Assembly (NCBI GenBank): GCA_965644295.1
Contig: CBFFRP010000145.1
Span: forward strand, 62,001-126,000
DNA from: Paraphysomonas bandaiensis
Lineage: Eukaryota; Chrysophyceae
DNA length: 64,000 nt
Direction: 5' to 3'
Numbering within the stretch: position 1 is the stretch's first letter; every line of letters starts with the position of its first letter. Of this stretch, positions 22,301-35,085 are shown one piece after another. The notes beneath the pieces were generated by a model that had not been told where the DNA came from, did no database searches, and saw only the letters and a program-made list of their open reading frames with translations. A program made the translations under genes and the position numbers.

Positions 22301-25300
22301 TGTTGTACTGGAAATGCTGATTCAAGGCGGATGATGGACTCATTTATACGCGAGGAATTGCACTCATTTGGACTCAACATTGGAATTCCTTCTACTGGCA
22401 TTATATTTGACTATAAGTTTGATCTTGAAAGTAATGCGTGGATACTTTGGAAAGAGTCGATTCCACCTTATGAGTATGATCCGAAGCTGAGTTTTGCGGA
22501 GTTAATCGTTCCAATAAATGATAGTATATGCTATACATATTTATTGGATATTCTTGTCCGTAATAAGAAACATGTACTAATGACAGGCCCTACAGGAACC
22601 GGTAAAACTGTTAATATTTTAGGACACTTACAAAATGGGTTGCCGGATAAGTACATTCCAATCACATTGGCGTTTTCCGCTCAGACTACTGCAAACCAAA
22701 CGCAGGATTTAATCGACTCGAAATGCGAGAAACGAAGGAAAGGTGTGTTTGGTCCAACCGCGGGAAAGGAGTTTATTATATTTGTTGATGATGTCAACAT
22801 GCCAATGAAGGAAGAGTATGGAGCTCAGCCACCGATAGAAATTTTACGACAATGGTTTGACAACGGTGGATGGTATGATCGTAAGGCTTTGGAAATGAGG
22901 AAAATCATAGATGTAATATTCGTATGTGCCTGTGGCCCTCCTGGTGGTGGCAGAAATGATGTGACTGCCCGTTTTTACCGACACTTCAATATCATAAACT
23001 ATGTTGATATTTCGAATGAATCTCTGAACACGATTTTCCGGACCATCCTAACGAACTTTTTGTCAGTCTTTGAGGAGGATGCTCAAGCTGCAGCTACGTC
23101 AATTGTTGACGCATCGGTCGATGTTTTTAACACTATCTTAGATGAACTGCGACCCACACCAGCCAAACCTCACTATGTCTTTAATATGCGAGATCTATCT
23201 AAAATTTTCCAAGGTCTGTTAATGGTAGACAAGAGGAGGATAACTACTGGTGTTCAGCTTTGCCGGGTTTGGGTGCATGAGAACCAGCGTGTATTTGGTG
23301 ATCGTTTGGTCAATGAGACTGATAAGGCGTGGTTGATGGATACACTTGAACTCAAATTTCGCGCCGCTGCACCTACCATTGAATGGGATAGTCTCTGGGA
23401 GGAAAGCAAACAAGTTATTTTGGCAGACTTTATGATACCTGGTGCTGATCCGAAGGTGTATGAAGAGGTATCTGATGTACCGTCGATGCAGGCTCAGGTC
23501 GAAGAATACCTGGCAGAGTATAATGGCGAAAGCAAACAGCCTATGCATTTGGTGTTATTTTATGACGCTCTGATGCACGTTGCCAAAATTACCCGTGTCT
23601 TGCGACAACCATCTGGCCATGCGCTGCTGTTAGGAGTCGGAGGTAGTGGACGCCAGAGTTTGACTCGACTGGCATCTTTCATTGCAAGTTATAAACTGTA
23701 TCAAATTGAAATAGCCAAAGGGTATGGCATGAATGAATGGCGGGAAAATGTTAAAGAATGCTTGTTGCTAGCTGGTGCTCAGAACATGCCTGTCGTCTTC
23801 TTGTTTAACGACACTCAGATCATCAACGAAACAATGCTTGAAGATATTAATGGAATTTTGAATTCTGGTGACGTGCCAAACTTGTACGCTGCGGAAGACT
23901 TAGAAGCAATTTCTACGGCGTGTAGACCTGAGTGCCAAAAGAAAAGAATTCCGCCGACTAAACTAAATATATTTGCACAATATTTGCTGCGTGTGAAGGC
24001 TAATATTCACGTTGTACTGTGTATGAGTCCACTCGGCAACGCTTTCAGAACCCGCCTTCGAATGTTTCCATCCATTGTAAATTGCTGTACTATTGATTGG
24101 TTCATGGAGTGGCCGGATGATGCCTTGCAGAGTGTTGCAAGTCGCTTTTTGGCTTCTTCGAATCTGGGGTTGGACTTCTGTGCTGGTGCTGTTGTCAATT
24201 ACTTTCAGTATTTGCATCAAAGTATTGAGCGCTCATCAGTTGAGTTTTTAACGAAGTTGCGTCGTCCTTTCTACGTGACACCTACGTCCTATTTGGAATT
24301 GTTGTCGACGTATGACAGAGTGTTGACTGACAAACGAAAAGAAGTTGGCACTTTGAGAGACCGCTTGAAAGTTGGAGTGGAGAAACTGGTATCCACAGAG
24401 AAACAAGTAAATGAATTGCAAGCAACACTGACTGAGATGGAACCGAAGTTAATTCAAACGCAAGCAGATGTTGAAGAGATGATCATTCAGATAACTAGTG
24501 ATAAAGCCTCGGCTGCAGAGACAAAAGCAGTTGTCGAAGTTGAGGAAGCATCCGCGTCGAAGAAAGCGGCAGAAACACAAGCTATTGCTGACGATGCTCA
24601 ACGTGATCTGGATGAGGCACTTCCTGCGCTTGCTCAGGCTGTGCAATGCCTGAAAGATCTGAAGAAATCTGATATCGATGAAGTAAAATCACTTGGCAGA
24701 CCTCCACAGAATGTTATTAAGACTTTGCAGGCATGTTGTATCATGTTTGACATTAAGCCGGATAGAATTAACGATCCAGATAATCCTGGAAAGAAGATCA
24801 ACGATTACTTTAAAGCGGCCCAGAAGAACTTATTAGCAAGTGCAAATAAATTGATGGACGACATGCAGAATTATGACAAAGACAATATTCCTCCTGATAT
24901 TATTGCCAAAATTGAGCCATTTTACAATGACCCTAATTTCACACCAGAGATTATTGAAAAAGCCAGTAAGGCCTGCAAGGCCATGTGCATGTGGACACGG
25001 GCGATGTATAAGTATCATCAGGTAACGCTTGTAGTTGAACCAAAGAAAAAGCAATTGGCCGAGGCGCAGGCCTCTTTGGATGAAACGATGAAGATTTTGA
25101 ACAAAGCACAAGCCACATTAGCGGAAGCAGAGTCTCGTATTGCCCAACTTGAAGCTTCATTCAAAGAAGCTAATGACAAGAAAGAGCAGCTTGTGCTGGA
25201 TGTCGATCAGTGTAGAGCAAGGTTGGAGCGTGCAGTAAAACTCATGGGTGGACTTGGAGGAGAAAGAACACGATGGACGCAGTCCTGTGCGGACCTTACT

Positions 25301-28300
25301 GCTGCGTACGACAACCTTGTCGGTGACTGTTTAGTTTCTGCAGGTGCCATTGGTTACCTAGGTGTATTTACACCTGATTTCCGCCAGATGATATTCAAGG
25401 ATTGGCAGGACAAACTTGCAGAATACAGCATTCCTCATACGCCACAGTGCAATCTTCGGGGTACAATGTCTGATGCAGTGGCAATTCGTCAGTGGACAAT
25501 ATGCGGTCTTCCGCAGGACTCTCATTCCGTTGAGAATGGTATTATTATGTCTAAAGGTCGACGTTATCCGTTACTGATTGACCCTCAAGGTCAAGCCAAT
25601 CGCTACATCAAAAACATGGGTAAGGATACGAATATGTGTCCTAACGATATCGATGTTGTGAAATTGAGCGATAAAAATTTCCTTCGTACCTTGGAGAACG
25701 GTGTACGATTTGGGCGATGGGTACTCTTGGAAAATATTGGCGAAGAGCTAGATGCTGCTTTGGAGCCCCTTCTCTTACAGCAGAAGTTTAAGCAAGGGGG
25801 AACAGAAATGATTAAGATTGGTGATAGTACGATACCGTGGAATGATAGTTTCAGGTTTTTCATGACAACAAAGCTGTCGAATCCGCATTACCCTCCTGAA
25901 GTCTGTGTCAAGGTGTCCATTGTCAATTTTGCCATCACTTTCTCTGGGTTAGAAGATCAGCTACTTGGTGTTGTTGTTGTGGAAGAAATGCCTGAAATGG
26001 AAGAGAAAAAGAATTCTTTGGTAGTTTCAAATGCGCGGATGAGGAAAGAGTTGCAAGAAATTGAGGACCAGATCCTGTTTATGCTTTCTAATTCTACTGG
26101 GAATATTCTCGATGACCATAAATTGATAGAAACCCTGGCAAATTCGAAAGTCAAGTCAGCTGAAATTTCGGCTAAGGTTGAGGAAGCAGAAAAAACAGAA
26201 GAGCAGATAGATATATCACGAAATATGTATCGACCTGTTGCATTCCGGGGTTCTGTTTTGTACTTCTGCATTTCAGATCTTGCCACGATCGATCCCATGT
26301 ATCAGTACTCGTTGCAGTGGTTTAGAAATCTGTTTATTCAAGCAATCCGCCTCGCTGAGCATTCGGACGATATCAATGTCAGGCTTGGTAATCTGAACGA
26401 CTTTTTCACATACTACGTATATACCAACATCTGTCGGTCTTTGTTCGAGAAGCACAAATTAATTTTTTCATTCTTGTTAACAATTCGTATACTTCAAGGG
26501 GACAAGTCCATAGATCCAATGGAGTGGTTATTTTTTATATCTGGAAAGGGTACTGTCCCTGCAGATGTACAAAACCCTTCACCGGATTGGATTGATGGAA
26601 GAATGTGGGCAGAAATCACAAGCCTTTCCAGTCTTCCTAACTTCAAGAACCTTGCCATTGACGTGTTCAATTCGCCTAAGAGATGGAGGGAAATATATGA
26701 TGCATTGGAACCACATAATTCTTCCCTTCCTGGAGAATTCGATACCATGTTGAATAGCTTTCAGAAATTATGTGTTCTTCGCACATTGAGGCCAGATAAA
26801 ATCCCCGATGGTGTGCTTGCCTATGTCATAGAGCAGTTGGGATCAAAGTTTGTGGAACCGCCTCCGTTTGATCTGAGTGCTTGCTTCAAAGATTCGAATG
26901 TATTGACCCCACTTGTGTTCGTTTTATCAAAGGGATCGGATCCTACGAAAGCCTTCAATGATTTTGCAGTCAAGATGAAAATGGATAAGAAAACCAAAAT
27001 GCTGTCGTTAGGTCAAGGACAAGGTCCAAAGGCTGCGAAAATGATAGAGGAAGCCACTCAAAAAGGAGCTTGGGTGTTTTTACAGAACTGCCACTTGTTC
27101 ATATCATGGCTGCAAACACTTGAGAGGATATGTGAGAACTTATCAGTCGACTCAGTTCACAAAGATTTCCGATTGTGGCTGACAAGTATGCCATGTCCGC
27201 AGTTTCCAGTTGCTGTTTTGCAAAGTGCGGTGAAAATGACAAATGAACCTCCAAAGGGCCTTCGAGCAAATTTGAGGAATGCCTACTACAAACTAAACAA
27301 TCAGCTTCTCAACGTTACGAAGTGTCCAGATATATACAAGAAGCTTCTGTTTGGTCTATGTTTCTTCCATGCAGTCGTACAGGAACGACGTCAATTTGGT
27401 CCATTAGGATGGAATATACCATACGAGTTCAATGATACTGATTTGGATATTTCCAAGGGGCAATTGGAATTGTTCTTGGACCAATACGATATAATTCCTT
27501 GGAAGGTATTGAACTTCTTGACGTCTTATATCAATTATGGTGGAAGAGTAACGGATTACATTGATCTTCGGACTATTGATGTCATTATGAAATCGTATTA
27601 TACACCTAGTATACTAGAATCATCCTATAAATTTGACAGTGAGGGTATTTTTTACTCTATTGATTTCGACGAAGCCGATCCTCATGCGAGTTACATAAAC
27701 TACATCGATACCCTTCCTCTCACCGCCAACCCTTCTGTATTTGGTATGCATGAAAATGCGAAAATATCAAGTGCCAATGCAGAAGCCTTTGGCATGTTTG
27801 ATATATGTTTGTCGCTACAAGCAAGCGACGCTGGTGCTGGTGGAGGTGCGGAAGGTATGTTGGAAGCAACTGTCAATGATATCTGCAAGAAAATTCAAGA
27901 GAAAGGAATGTTCGATGTAGAGGCAATCTCGATGAGGTATCCTGTTGTCTACGAAGAATCGATGAATACTGTGTTAGTACAGGAGTGCATCAGATACAAT
28001 AAACTCATTGAATGTATGGAAATATCATTGCCAGCTCTAATAAATGCGTTGAAAGGGTTGGTGGTCATGTCATCCGAGCTAGAGTCAATATCGGTTTCTG
28101 TTGCATTAAACCAGGTTCCGGCGTATTGGTCCAGTAAAGCGTATCCTAGTATGAAGCCTCTTGGTGCTTGGGTAGATGATCTCATGCTTCGATTGAAGTT
28201 CATCAATGAGTGGATTGAATTCGGTGTGCCTAATGTATTTTGGATTTCTGGGTTTTATTTTCCTCAAGCATTTCTCACTGGGAGTTTACAAAATTATGCA

Positions 28301-28732
28301 CGTAAATACCAAATGCCCATTGATGTGGTGTCGTTTAACTTCATTCTACTTGATACACCTTATGAAGATATCAAAAAGAAACCAGAGGATGGAGTCTATA
28401 TTCGAGGACTTTATTTGGAAGGTGCTAGATGGGATAGCGAGGAGAAATCCGTGTCGACCTCATTCCCGAAGCAGTTGTATACCGAACTTCCAGTTATTCA
28501 CCTGAATCCAGAGAAAGATCGTCCGGATCCAGTAAAAGACACATACCTATGTCCTGTGTACAAAATTTTGTCAAGGCGTGGAACGCTATCCACCACCGGC
28601 CATTCGACGAATTTCATTATGTGGATTGAACTCCCGTCAAAGCATACAAACATCATTAATAATGTTGGTAAGGCTGACCAAGAGGAATGGATCCGTGGTG
28701 GTGTTGCTGCGTTCTCATCGTTGATGTATTAA
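16301..28732 (+). CDS. Axonemal dynein heavy chain, inner-arm type
   Basis: Motor subunit of ciliary dynein, 4,128 residues. Exon 1 (16301-16460) joins a 45-nt intron (16461-16505) to one exon of 12,227 bp, giving EPKVFAPYETLPG at the junction. The N-terminal tail and linker fill about residues 1-1400. Four AAA+ P-loops follow: GPAGTGKT (AAA1, ~1450) with Walker B CFDEFNRI and sensor TMNPGYAGR; GPTGGGKS (AAA2, ~1730); GPTGTGKT (AAA3, ~2080); GVGGSGRQS (AAA4, ~2430). The antiparallel stalk coiled coil brackets a microtubule-binding domain near 2800 (DPDNPGKKINDYFKAA). The C-terminus has RRGTLSTTGHSTNF, typical of axonemal heavy chains. The length and the N-terminal LFDNTEFECR block suggest the single-headed inner-arm group (DNAH1/3/7/12), DNAH1 being my best guess from memory. 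No frame break was found. Confidence 0.93.
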
Positions 28733-29204
28733 CGCAACGATAACTATGTTTGGAGTGAAATGAAGTCATAACTAATAAGGGCAATCATTATTTTAGTATA
28801 AGTCTTATTTACATGATAATTTATTCACACAATTCGATAAAGAAAAACACTTTCGAAAATTCATTTCTTTTCATATTGCAGTAATCAAGTACAACATTTT
28901 GATTGGCAAGCATAACATCATCATGATTGTCAATGTTATTTTCTCTTCATGATAACATAATGAGTACATTCGTCAAAGGTCTTTTGCCAAATTCGACTTG
29001 ATGATTTATTATTTACTTCTTTGTAGGCTTCGTCGTATTCGGATGTTCTTGATTCCTCATCCTTTTATTTCTCGTCTTCCACGAACGCTTCTGCTCTGAA
29101 TTATCAGCGTAGTAATTCGCTGCATCTGATATATATATTATATAACTTCCGATTATTTAGCAATAGACATGTAGGTATTAAAACCAAAAAGAAACCTTTC
29201 TACT
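28733..29204. other. 3' flank of dynein gene
   Basis: AT-rich, no coding signal. It should contain the dynein 3' UTR. Confidence 0.5.
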
Positions 29205-29625
29205 TTCTAGTACGTAGCACTAGTATCCTACTATTTGACGCACGGAGGATGCTTGTGTGGCGGCGCAAGCACCAAGGTGTGACCACCTCCACTTTAAGCA
29301 AGTGAGCAAGCAGAATGTTGATGTACCTGCCATCTGCTGAGTTCAGGATTTGTAAGTTCTTAAGGTGAACAAGCCGAGTGCTCAACTCAGCAGGTAGCTA
29401 AAACCCCAGATGCCCTTGAGGTAGGCCCATTCCCGGATGCCTGTTTACTCGTCAAGACCCAAGGACGTCTACACAAGCATTTAGCTATGAGTGGGCAGAG
29501 CGCAGAGCAATATCTGCAGACTATATATTATGTGGCTCACATTAGTTTCCCGGTACATATCCCCCAGAACACCACGAAAAGGTGCGAGTCCGATCTTGTT
29601 GAGGGCTGAATCTGATAGCTTGTTC
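29205..29625 (-). repeat. Dispersed repeat copy C (Y inverted, X direct, ~150-bp insert)
   Basis: Module Y lies inverted at about 29205-29283 (GTAGCACTAGTATCCTACTA...). Module X lies direct at about 29440-29615, including CCCGGATGCCTGTTTACTCG, shared with copy B. Between them are about 150 bp not seen in the other copies. Confidence 0.7.
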
Positions 29626-29978
29626 TCTTTTTAAACAATTGGCATGTCCTGTGCTCATCCTCTTCAACATCTGCCTTGAAATCTGCAACAACTCGCTGCT
29701 TCTGTTTCAAAGATGTGCATCTATTTGTGTCTTCAGCGTCCTTTGTAAACCAATTCAGATTTATAGGCTTACGGCTGCCTGTGACTAACACCTACATTGA
29801 CTGCTAGTATAACATTGTTCGCATACTTGTTAGTTTCTATACCCAGCTTAGCTATTACTTCGTTTCTAGAATATGTTTCGCAGGATAAGTCAATGATTTT
29901 ATATTCACTCCCTACTATGCACTTTGCAGTCCGCTTTTCAGTTCGTTTCCAGAATTTCGGAATAAGCGTCAGGTACAA
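29537..29978 (-). pseudogene. Possible degraded coding fragment, unrecognised
   Basis: Two minus-strand frames join by a frame change near 29775. The upstream one is protein-like (KYANNVILAVNVGVSHRQP). The downstream one is charged (KADVEEDEHRTCQLFKKRT) and runs into the X repeat. It may be the remains of a transposon or host gene. No family is recognised and chance cannot be excluded. Confidence 0.2.
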
Positions 29979-31296
29979 GATGATCTAGGACCTCTAGCCT
30001 CCTCTCGGTTGATCGTATTACTTGAGATCGTATCTAGACTCTTCAGTCCGCCGTAAATTTCACCCTCAAGCAGACTTTTCTACAGACTATACTCATCTGA
30101 CTTTTACTATTTGCCACCGAGTTTTGTAGAAATTTTACAGAAATAATTGAATACAGCCTGCTCAGCTACGTTCACACATCAGTTTGTTAGCGTGAAATAT
30201 ATAAACAATTTGTACTCATCAAATGGATGAACTTTCTATATACATATATACAACTCCTCTCTTTGTATAATGTTTTTTAGTATATCTTAGAATGGTGATA
30301 TATCATATAGGGATTCAACTGATTGAAGAAGTGCTACTTTGAAGATATTAAGAAGGATTTATTCTTACTATGTCGTTAAAACTCTTTCTCAGGCTTACTG
30401 TACCGCGCGCCGTCAACACTATCGGGTACACTTAGAAAAGCTAACGCAGCTTTACCGAGAGCTTTGCAGATGCATCTGCTTCATCGTCCTACCAGGCTGC
30501 AATACAGTGTGGTCGCCTAGTACAAGAGAAGTACCTATATACCGAGTGCTGAAGCCTTCATCCACTGACATTCTGACCTACACTCGACTCTTGTCACTGG
30601 AGTGCTCTGTTTAGGGATACACGGTTGAGCCTGCTGGGACAAGAAAAATCTTGTAGGGTCATGGAACGATTGCGATGCTATCACGCGGATTTCAAGATAT
30701 CCACATGATTTCAATTCTAATTAAGGTGATAATAAACAAGCGGGCCGCATAGCCACTCAATAAAAGCCTCTTGATTACTAGCGTTCAGTTTATCAGAAAC
30801 AATCTAACAGACTCTTTAAACTATAACCGTCATGAGCTCTCACACTAAGCGACGCTCGATTGTCTGCCTGCTCTTCATCCGACATGTCGATGACGCGACT
30901 ATGATTACTCATATATACGGGCACGACAGCCCTCAATCAAAGCATGTCATGCATCCAACTCATAGCATGGCATGGCATGCCGCATGGACCACATTCCTGT
31001 GGAGTCATCGACTTCCTCCCTCTGTCTCTGTGCTTGTATCATACACAGCAGTATATATATGTATTATATGCGGATACGCCTCGTACACCGGTCTACGGTA
31101 TGGAGATACGTAGTCCACAGTATTCTAGAACATACAGAGTGTGTATGTGTGTAGGAAGCTTCCTGGTGTATGTGTTGGGTAGATGGAGTGTATGCGTGTA
31201 GCTCAATCTGTCATTGATTGACGGCGTTATCGCATTGGACAGTTAAAAGTACCTGCCGCTGAGAGTCATCGTAACTGAAGACCCCATATCTCTATC
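29979..31296. other. Spacer upstream of GPx
   Basis: No gene recognised. Short open frames at 30339-30614 and 30832-31113 have no family signal or convincing composition. A GCATG-rich patch lies at about 30965-30987. Confidence 0.4.
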
Positions 31297-32178
31297 ATGC
31301 TCTTGGTGCTATCCGTGTTGGCAGTGGCAGTGGCTGTGGCTGAGGCAAGCGCACCTCAATATGTCCAGCCTTCACACACGGCCTTTCACCACTTTACGGT
31401 TACATCCCAGTCTGGAGAAGATATATCCCTCTCTGCGTATCGAAATAAGCCGGTCCTGATAGAGAACATCGCCTCGTTATGAGGAACAACAGTCTCTGAT
31501 CTCGAGTCCATGAATGCTATTGCAAGGAAATATGGTGACCTCGTAGCTGTGCTTGGCTTCCCTTGCAATCAGTTCGGCCACCAAGCAAACGAAGGCAGCG
31601 GCGAGGAGTTTTTAAATACGCTCAAATATGTTCGTCCTGGAAGAGGTTTCGTTCCCCGTTTTCATGTGTTCCGCAAAGTTCATGTCAATGGTGCGCAAGC
31701 TCACCCTTTATTCAAATTTCTCCGAAAGGCGATTCCCATTCCAATGGATCCCACTAGGATAAGTAACAGTAAAGGTGTTGAGGACACAGACGTTCTTGTA
31801 CTACCCAGGGACGAGTTTGATCAGACGTCAATTGCGCTATGGTCGCCTGTGACGAGAAATGATATAGCGTGGTAAGATCTCTTGGTCGTGACAAATTTTG
31901 TGGGGACACATAGTTCAATTTATAACTGTAGTGTTAGCTCTGTTAAACGCCTAATCATATGCTAATGTATCTGTCTTGTATTCAGGAACTTCGAAAAATT
32001 CTTAGTCGACGGCGATGGCAATGTTGTCCGACGCTATAGCCGCTACTATCCTACAGCTCTAATAGCAGATGATATTGATCTCCTCCTACGATCACAACCT
32101 CAGAGTACAGACAAATCATATCGAGCTGTCACGAAGGAGCCCGTGGACAGCTCGTATTGTGCGCGCAGTGGGTCTTGA
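31297..32178 (+). CDS. GPX: Selenocysteine-containing, secreted-type glutathione peroxidase
   Basis: Reduces peroxides with glutathione or thioredoxin, probably in the secretory pathway. Two exons, 31297-31871 and 31986-32178, give 255 residues. MLLVLSVLAVAVAVAEAS is a signal peptide. At codon 62 the frame has TGA (31480-31482) within NIASL-TGA-GTTV, exactly where animal GPx1/3 carries Sec. The frame continues without break through the other active-site residues: Gln92 in GFPCNQFGHQ and Trp182 in WSPVTRNDIAW, then NFEKFLVDGDG and RYSRYYPT. Conservation on both sides of the TGA excludes an ordinary stop. The tetramer-type LKYVRPGRGF and HPLFKFLR segments place it with GPx1/2/3 rather than GPx4 or plant Cys-GPx. 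The final stop is also TGA, followed in frame by TAG. A SECIS element is required in the 3' UTR; I could not recognise it by eye. Confidence 0.93.
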
Positions 32179-33966
32179 CAGTAGCCTGAGGTTAGTCTGC
32201 TTCTCGGTGTAGACGTGGATAACTGACAGTTTATCGGACCTCTATGTATATAAAAATAGGAATGCGTGTTACTTTGGAATGACGGTACATCTATGACATT
32301 GTCTTACGATAGCTTGATACAAAGTAATTCAGCATTCTTTTATATTTTTTGATTCGACTAATAGGAATTGTTTGAAACGACCTGATATTAATGATAGTAT
32401 CATGCGTATTGTAGACAAGGGCGATGAAACATTGTCATGCTGACGATAATTTGTATAGGCTTACTATTGATATTATACCATAGCAGACCAGTAATACCAA
32501 TTCCAATTTTTCGAAATACTATATGTTGTGAGGTTCTTGTCCTTAAGGAGATATAAATAAAGAGAAGTAGTATACTCCTATATTTTGTGTTCTTGTACAT
32601 ACATTGTTAACACTGATATTAATGTAGCACACAAACATCATGCTTATTAAGACTGTAGCACCTAACACATGGACACACTCTTTTGTGTATAAAAAACAGC
32701 CAGTACAAAATAATAACACATAGGTTTTGCACAGCACTCTTTTGTGTATATAAAACAGAAAACGGCCCGTACAAAATAATAACACATAGGTTTTGAACAA
32801 CTTGCACTCTTTGGCTGCTCGAATAGAACAGATCACACCGACTCTACCGTGTTATTTCTCCCCCTCTCTCAACGAATAATATCAATATGATGGTCCTATA
32901 AACATCCTGAAACCCTATGCAACATCAATCAGAGGGGGCATTCCGCAATTACGAAAGTGAAGGGCAGGCCAACAAGGTGCTAGAGGAACACCAATATATT
33001 ACACCCCACATCATGAATGGAATTAGCTTGGATAACTGAATGTTCTTCAATCACAGATGTTTAGGTTCTATGTTACACCGATGCTGTCCTTGCCACTCCG
33101 AAGATAGTGAGATTGAATACCCATAATATTTTATACTTAAAAATACAACGGGAGGATTTAACTTTACAACTCAGTAATTAGTAATATGATACACGAACGG
33201 CAAACACAATAGTACAGCGCACAAAATACAGAAACCGTGTAACCGTACTCTACTGTGTACTGCAGTATGATCGTAACTTCTCACTTCATTATATTTTCAA
33301 ATGGCACCTTAGAAAATATTGATATGTTGTTCCAAATTTCAATGCCCTACTTTTCTTTTAGAAATATTCAGTACTAAATGACAATCACGCAAGTAGTATA
33401 TTGAGAACATAATTTATTGAGTATTAGCACCTAGTGAGAGGTGTTAGCACCCCATCAAAAGTATGCCCCGTGGAAACTCTTGTGATATCAGTGATAACAA
33501 TTTTACCAATGTATATTATTGGAACAATGTGGAACTGACTCGCTTATTCTGGGACATCGATTGCAGTATAGTAGAAGAATATTTTACCAGTATTTCAAAG
33601 GAAGCGTCGAGCACATATGTCACATAAGTACAAATAAAGAATATAATAGAATATTTTTCACGAAAAAGTCGTGCAAACACTCGATACAGTCTGACCTATG
33701 TGACAAGCAATTTATTAAAGGGAATACATGATACATCCGATACCGTGACATTGACAACTTAATCTCACTGTGTCGGTTTTAAACTATAATACACATATTA
33801 CAAAATATCTAGTATTACCATACACGTCAGTAAATCGAGCAGTTTACGGATATAATTTTAATCAGAGCAACGTTAGGCCATGTACAAAGCAAACGACACT
33901 GGACATTAACTATGTACTCTGCGCCGGAAACAGCCAATCATCCGGAAACCTAATATGACATATCAT
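32179..33966. other. GPx 3' UTR (expected SECIS) and spacer
   Basis: The first few hundred bases should hold the SECIS hairpin. ATGA cores occur near 32280 and 32430, but I could not pair convincing helices. The rest is AT-rich with no gene seen, apart from the tandem repeat annotated separately. Confidence 0.4.
32676..32799 (+). repeat. Two-copy tandem repeat, ~60 bp
   Basis: Copies at about 32676-32734 and 32735-32799 share CACTCTTTTGTGTATA and GTACAAAATAATAACACATA. Copy 2 has a small internal insertion. Non-coding. Confidence 0.85.
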
Positions 33967-35021
33967 TCAATGGAATAACGAATGATCGGACACATGGAGC
34001 ATTACACACAGACATATTCTACGAAGTAACAAAAAGACGGACCTATCTGCCACTACAATAACACCGCTTCTCTGTGATATACTTTCAACGAACCCGTGCC
34101 AGTATATCACAAGGCCTTTCCCATACCTAGTCATATGAAATCAGCAAAACTCAAAAATTATTTTCGAAATTCGTAATGTGTCATGTACACTTCAACATTT
34201 TCATGGTTAATTGAGACAACCTATTAGCGTAGCCATGGAGCTGTTCAAGGTGTTCTGAGTATGTATCTGGGTCTCCAAACATCGCTGCGAACACATTTCA
34301 TAAAAATAAACTTCAATTTCTATTGAAACTTTGGATCACCTTTGCTATCAATCCAGTGTACTATCTGCCATTCCCCACGAACCTCACCTTTCACTGGTAC
34401 TCGGACTCCCATTGGGAAGAGAAAAAGTACGTCTGGGGTTTTCGGCTTACCCTGCAACCTGAGATCCGATTCGGTTTCAAAACACATCTGGCGAGAACGC
34501 ATACTGTCATAAAGTAGTTCCTCAAACTCTCGACCAATGCAGTGTTTAACAGCGTCGCAAGAGTGAGAGGAATAAGGATCTTCCAGGCAACACCGCATCA
34601 TCTCTCCCAGCATACGAGGATCAGAAATAGCTTCCCCCCCGCCGGGACAAAAAAGCTTGGAAAGTTGAAAATTCGAAGGCAGAAAATACTTTGCGAATAT
34701 TTTTGCGAGTTTATATGGCGAAAATTTCTTCTCTTTAGCAATCGCAATGAGCGACTCTCCGCTCTCGTACCTCTAGTAGCAGAGTCAAGTTACGCACACA
34801 GGCATGAACTTACAAACCTGGTATATACTCTCTATCTGGGACTCAATGACATGCGACATCTTCTTCACCTTCCGAACATTGAGCTGGCTGCATACACTGG
34901 CCACTGTATCTAGATCAATGCCCAGAGCCATGCACTCACACAGGGAGGGGGTTGCACCAGTGTCTATAAGACCTCTGCAATAGCCCAGTACAGCTCTGTA
35001 CTCCTCCTCAGACAGTATCAT
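33967..35021 (-). CDS. CDIN1: CDIN1 (C15orf41)-type predicted nuclease
   Basis: Orthologue of human CDAN1-interacting nuclease 1, a PD-(D/E)XK-fold protein linked to codanin-1, histone supply and congenital dyserythropoietic anaemia. Four exons on the minus strand (35021-34818, 34772-34340, 34284-34221, 34126-33967) give 286 residues; human CDIN1 is about 281. Matches from memory: start MILSEEEY; IESIYQ-RY across the first splice; KHCIGREFEELLYD; the motif KTPDVLF with the active-site Asp; IVHWIDSK-AMFGDP carrying the D/E-x-K core across the third splice; and YGKGLVIYWHGF near the end. Introns are 45, 55 and 94 nt, all GT-AG. The C-terminal ~25 residues diverge and may be mis-spliced. Confident. 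Confidence 0.9.
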
Positions 35022-35085
35022 TCAGCTACAGTTATTCTAAATCGCCGGCATCTACGATATGCAACATCAGATTGAGCACAAATGT

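Noticed and set aside
31297-31482. A 61-residue protein ending at TGA before the GPx body
   Set aside because: The TGA is the Sec codon; family sequence continues in frame directly after it.
32270-32440. SECIS hairpin at ATGA motifs near 32280 or 32430
   Set aside because: I could not pair a convincing helix around the cores by eye; left as an expected but unlocated element.
34613-34660. Apparent frameshift at a C/G homopolymer in the CDIN1 gene
   Set aside because: Careful recount gives seven bases, which keeps the frame open through the exon.
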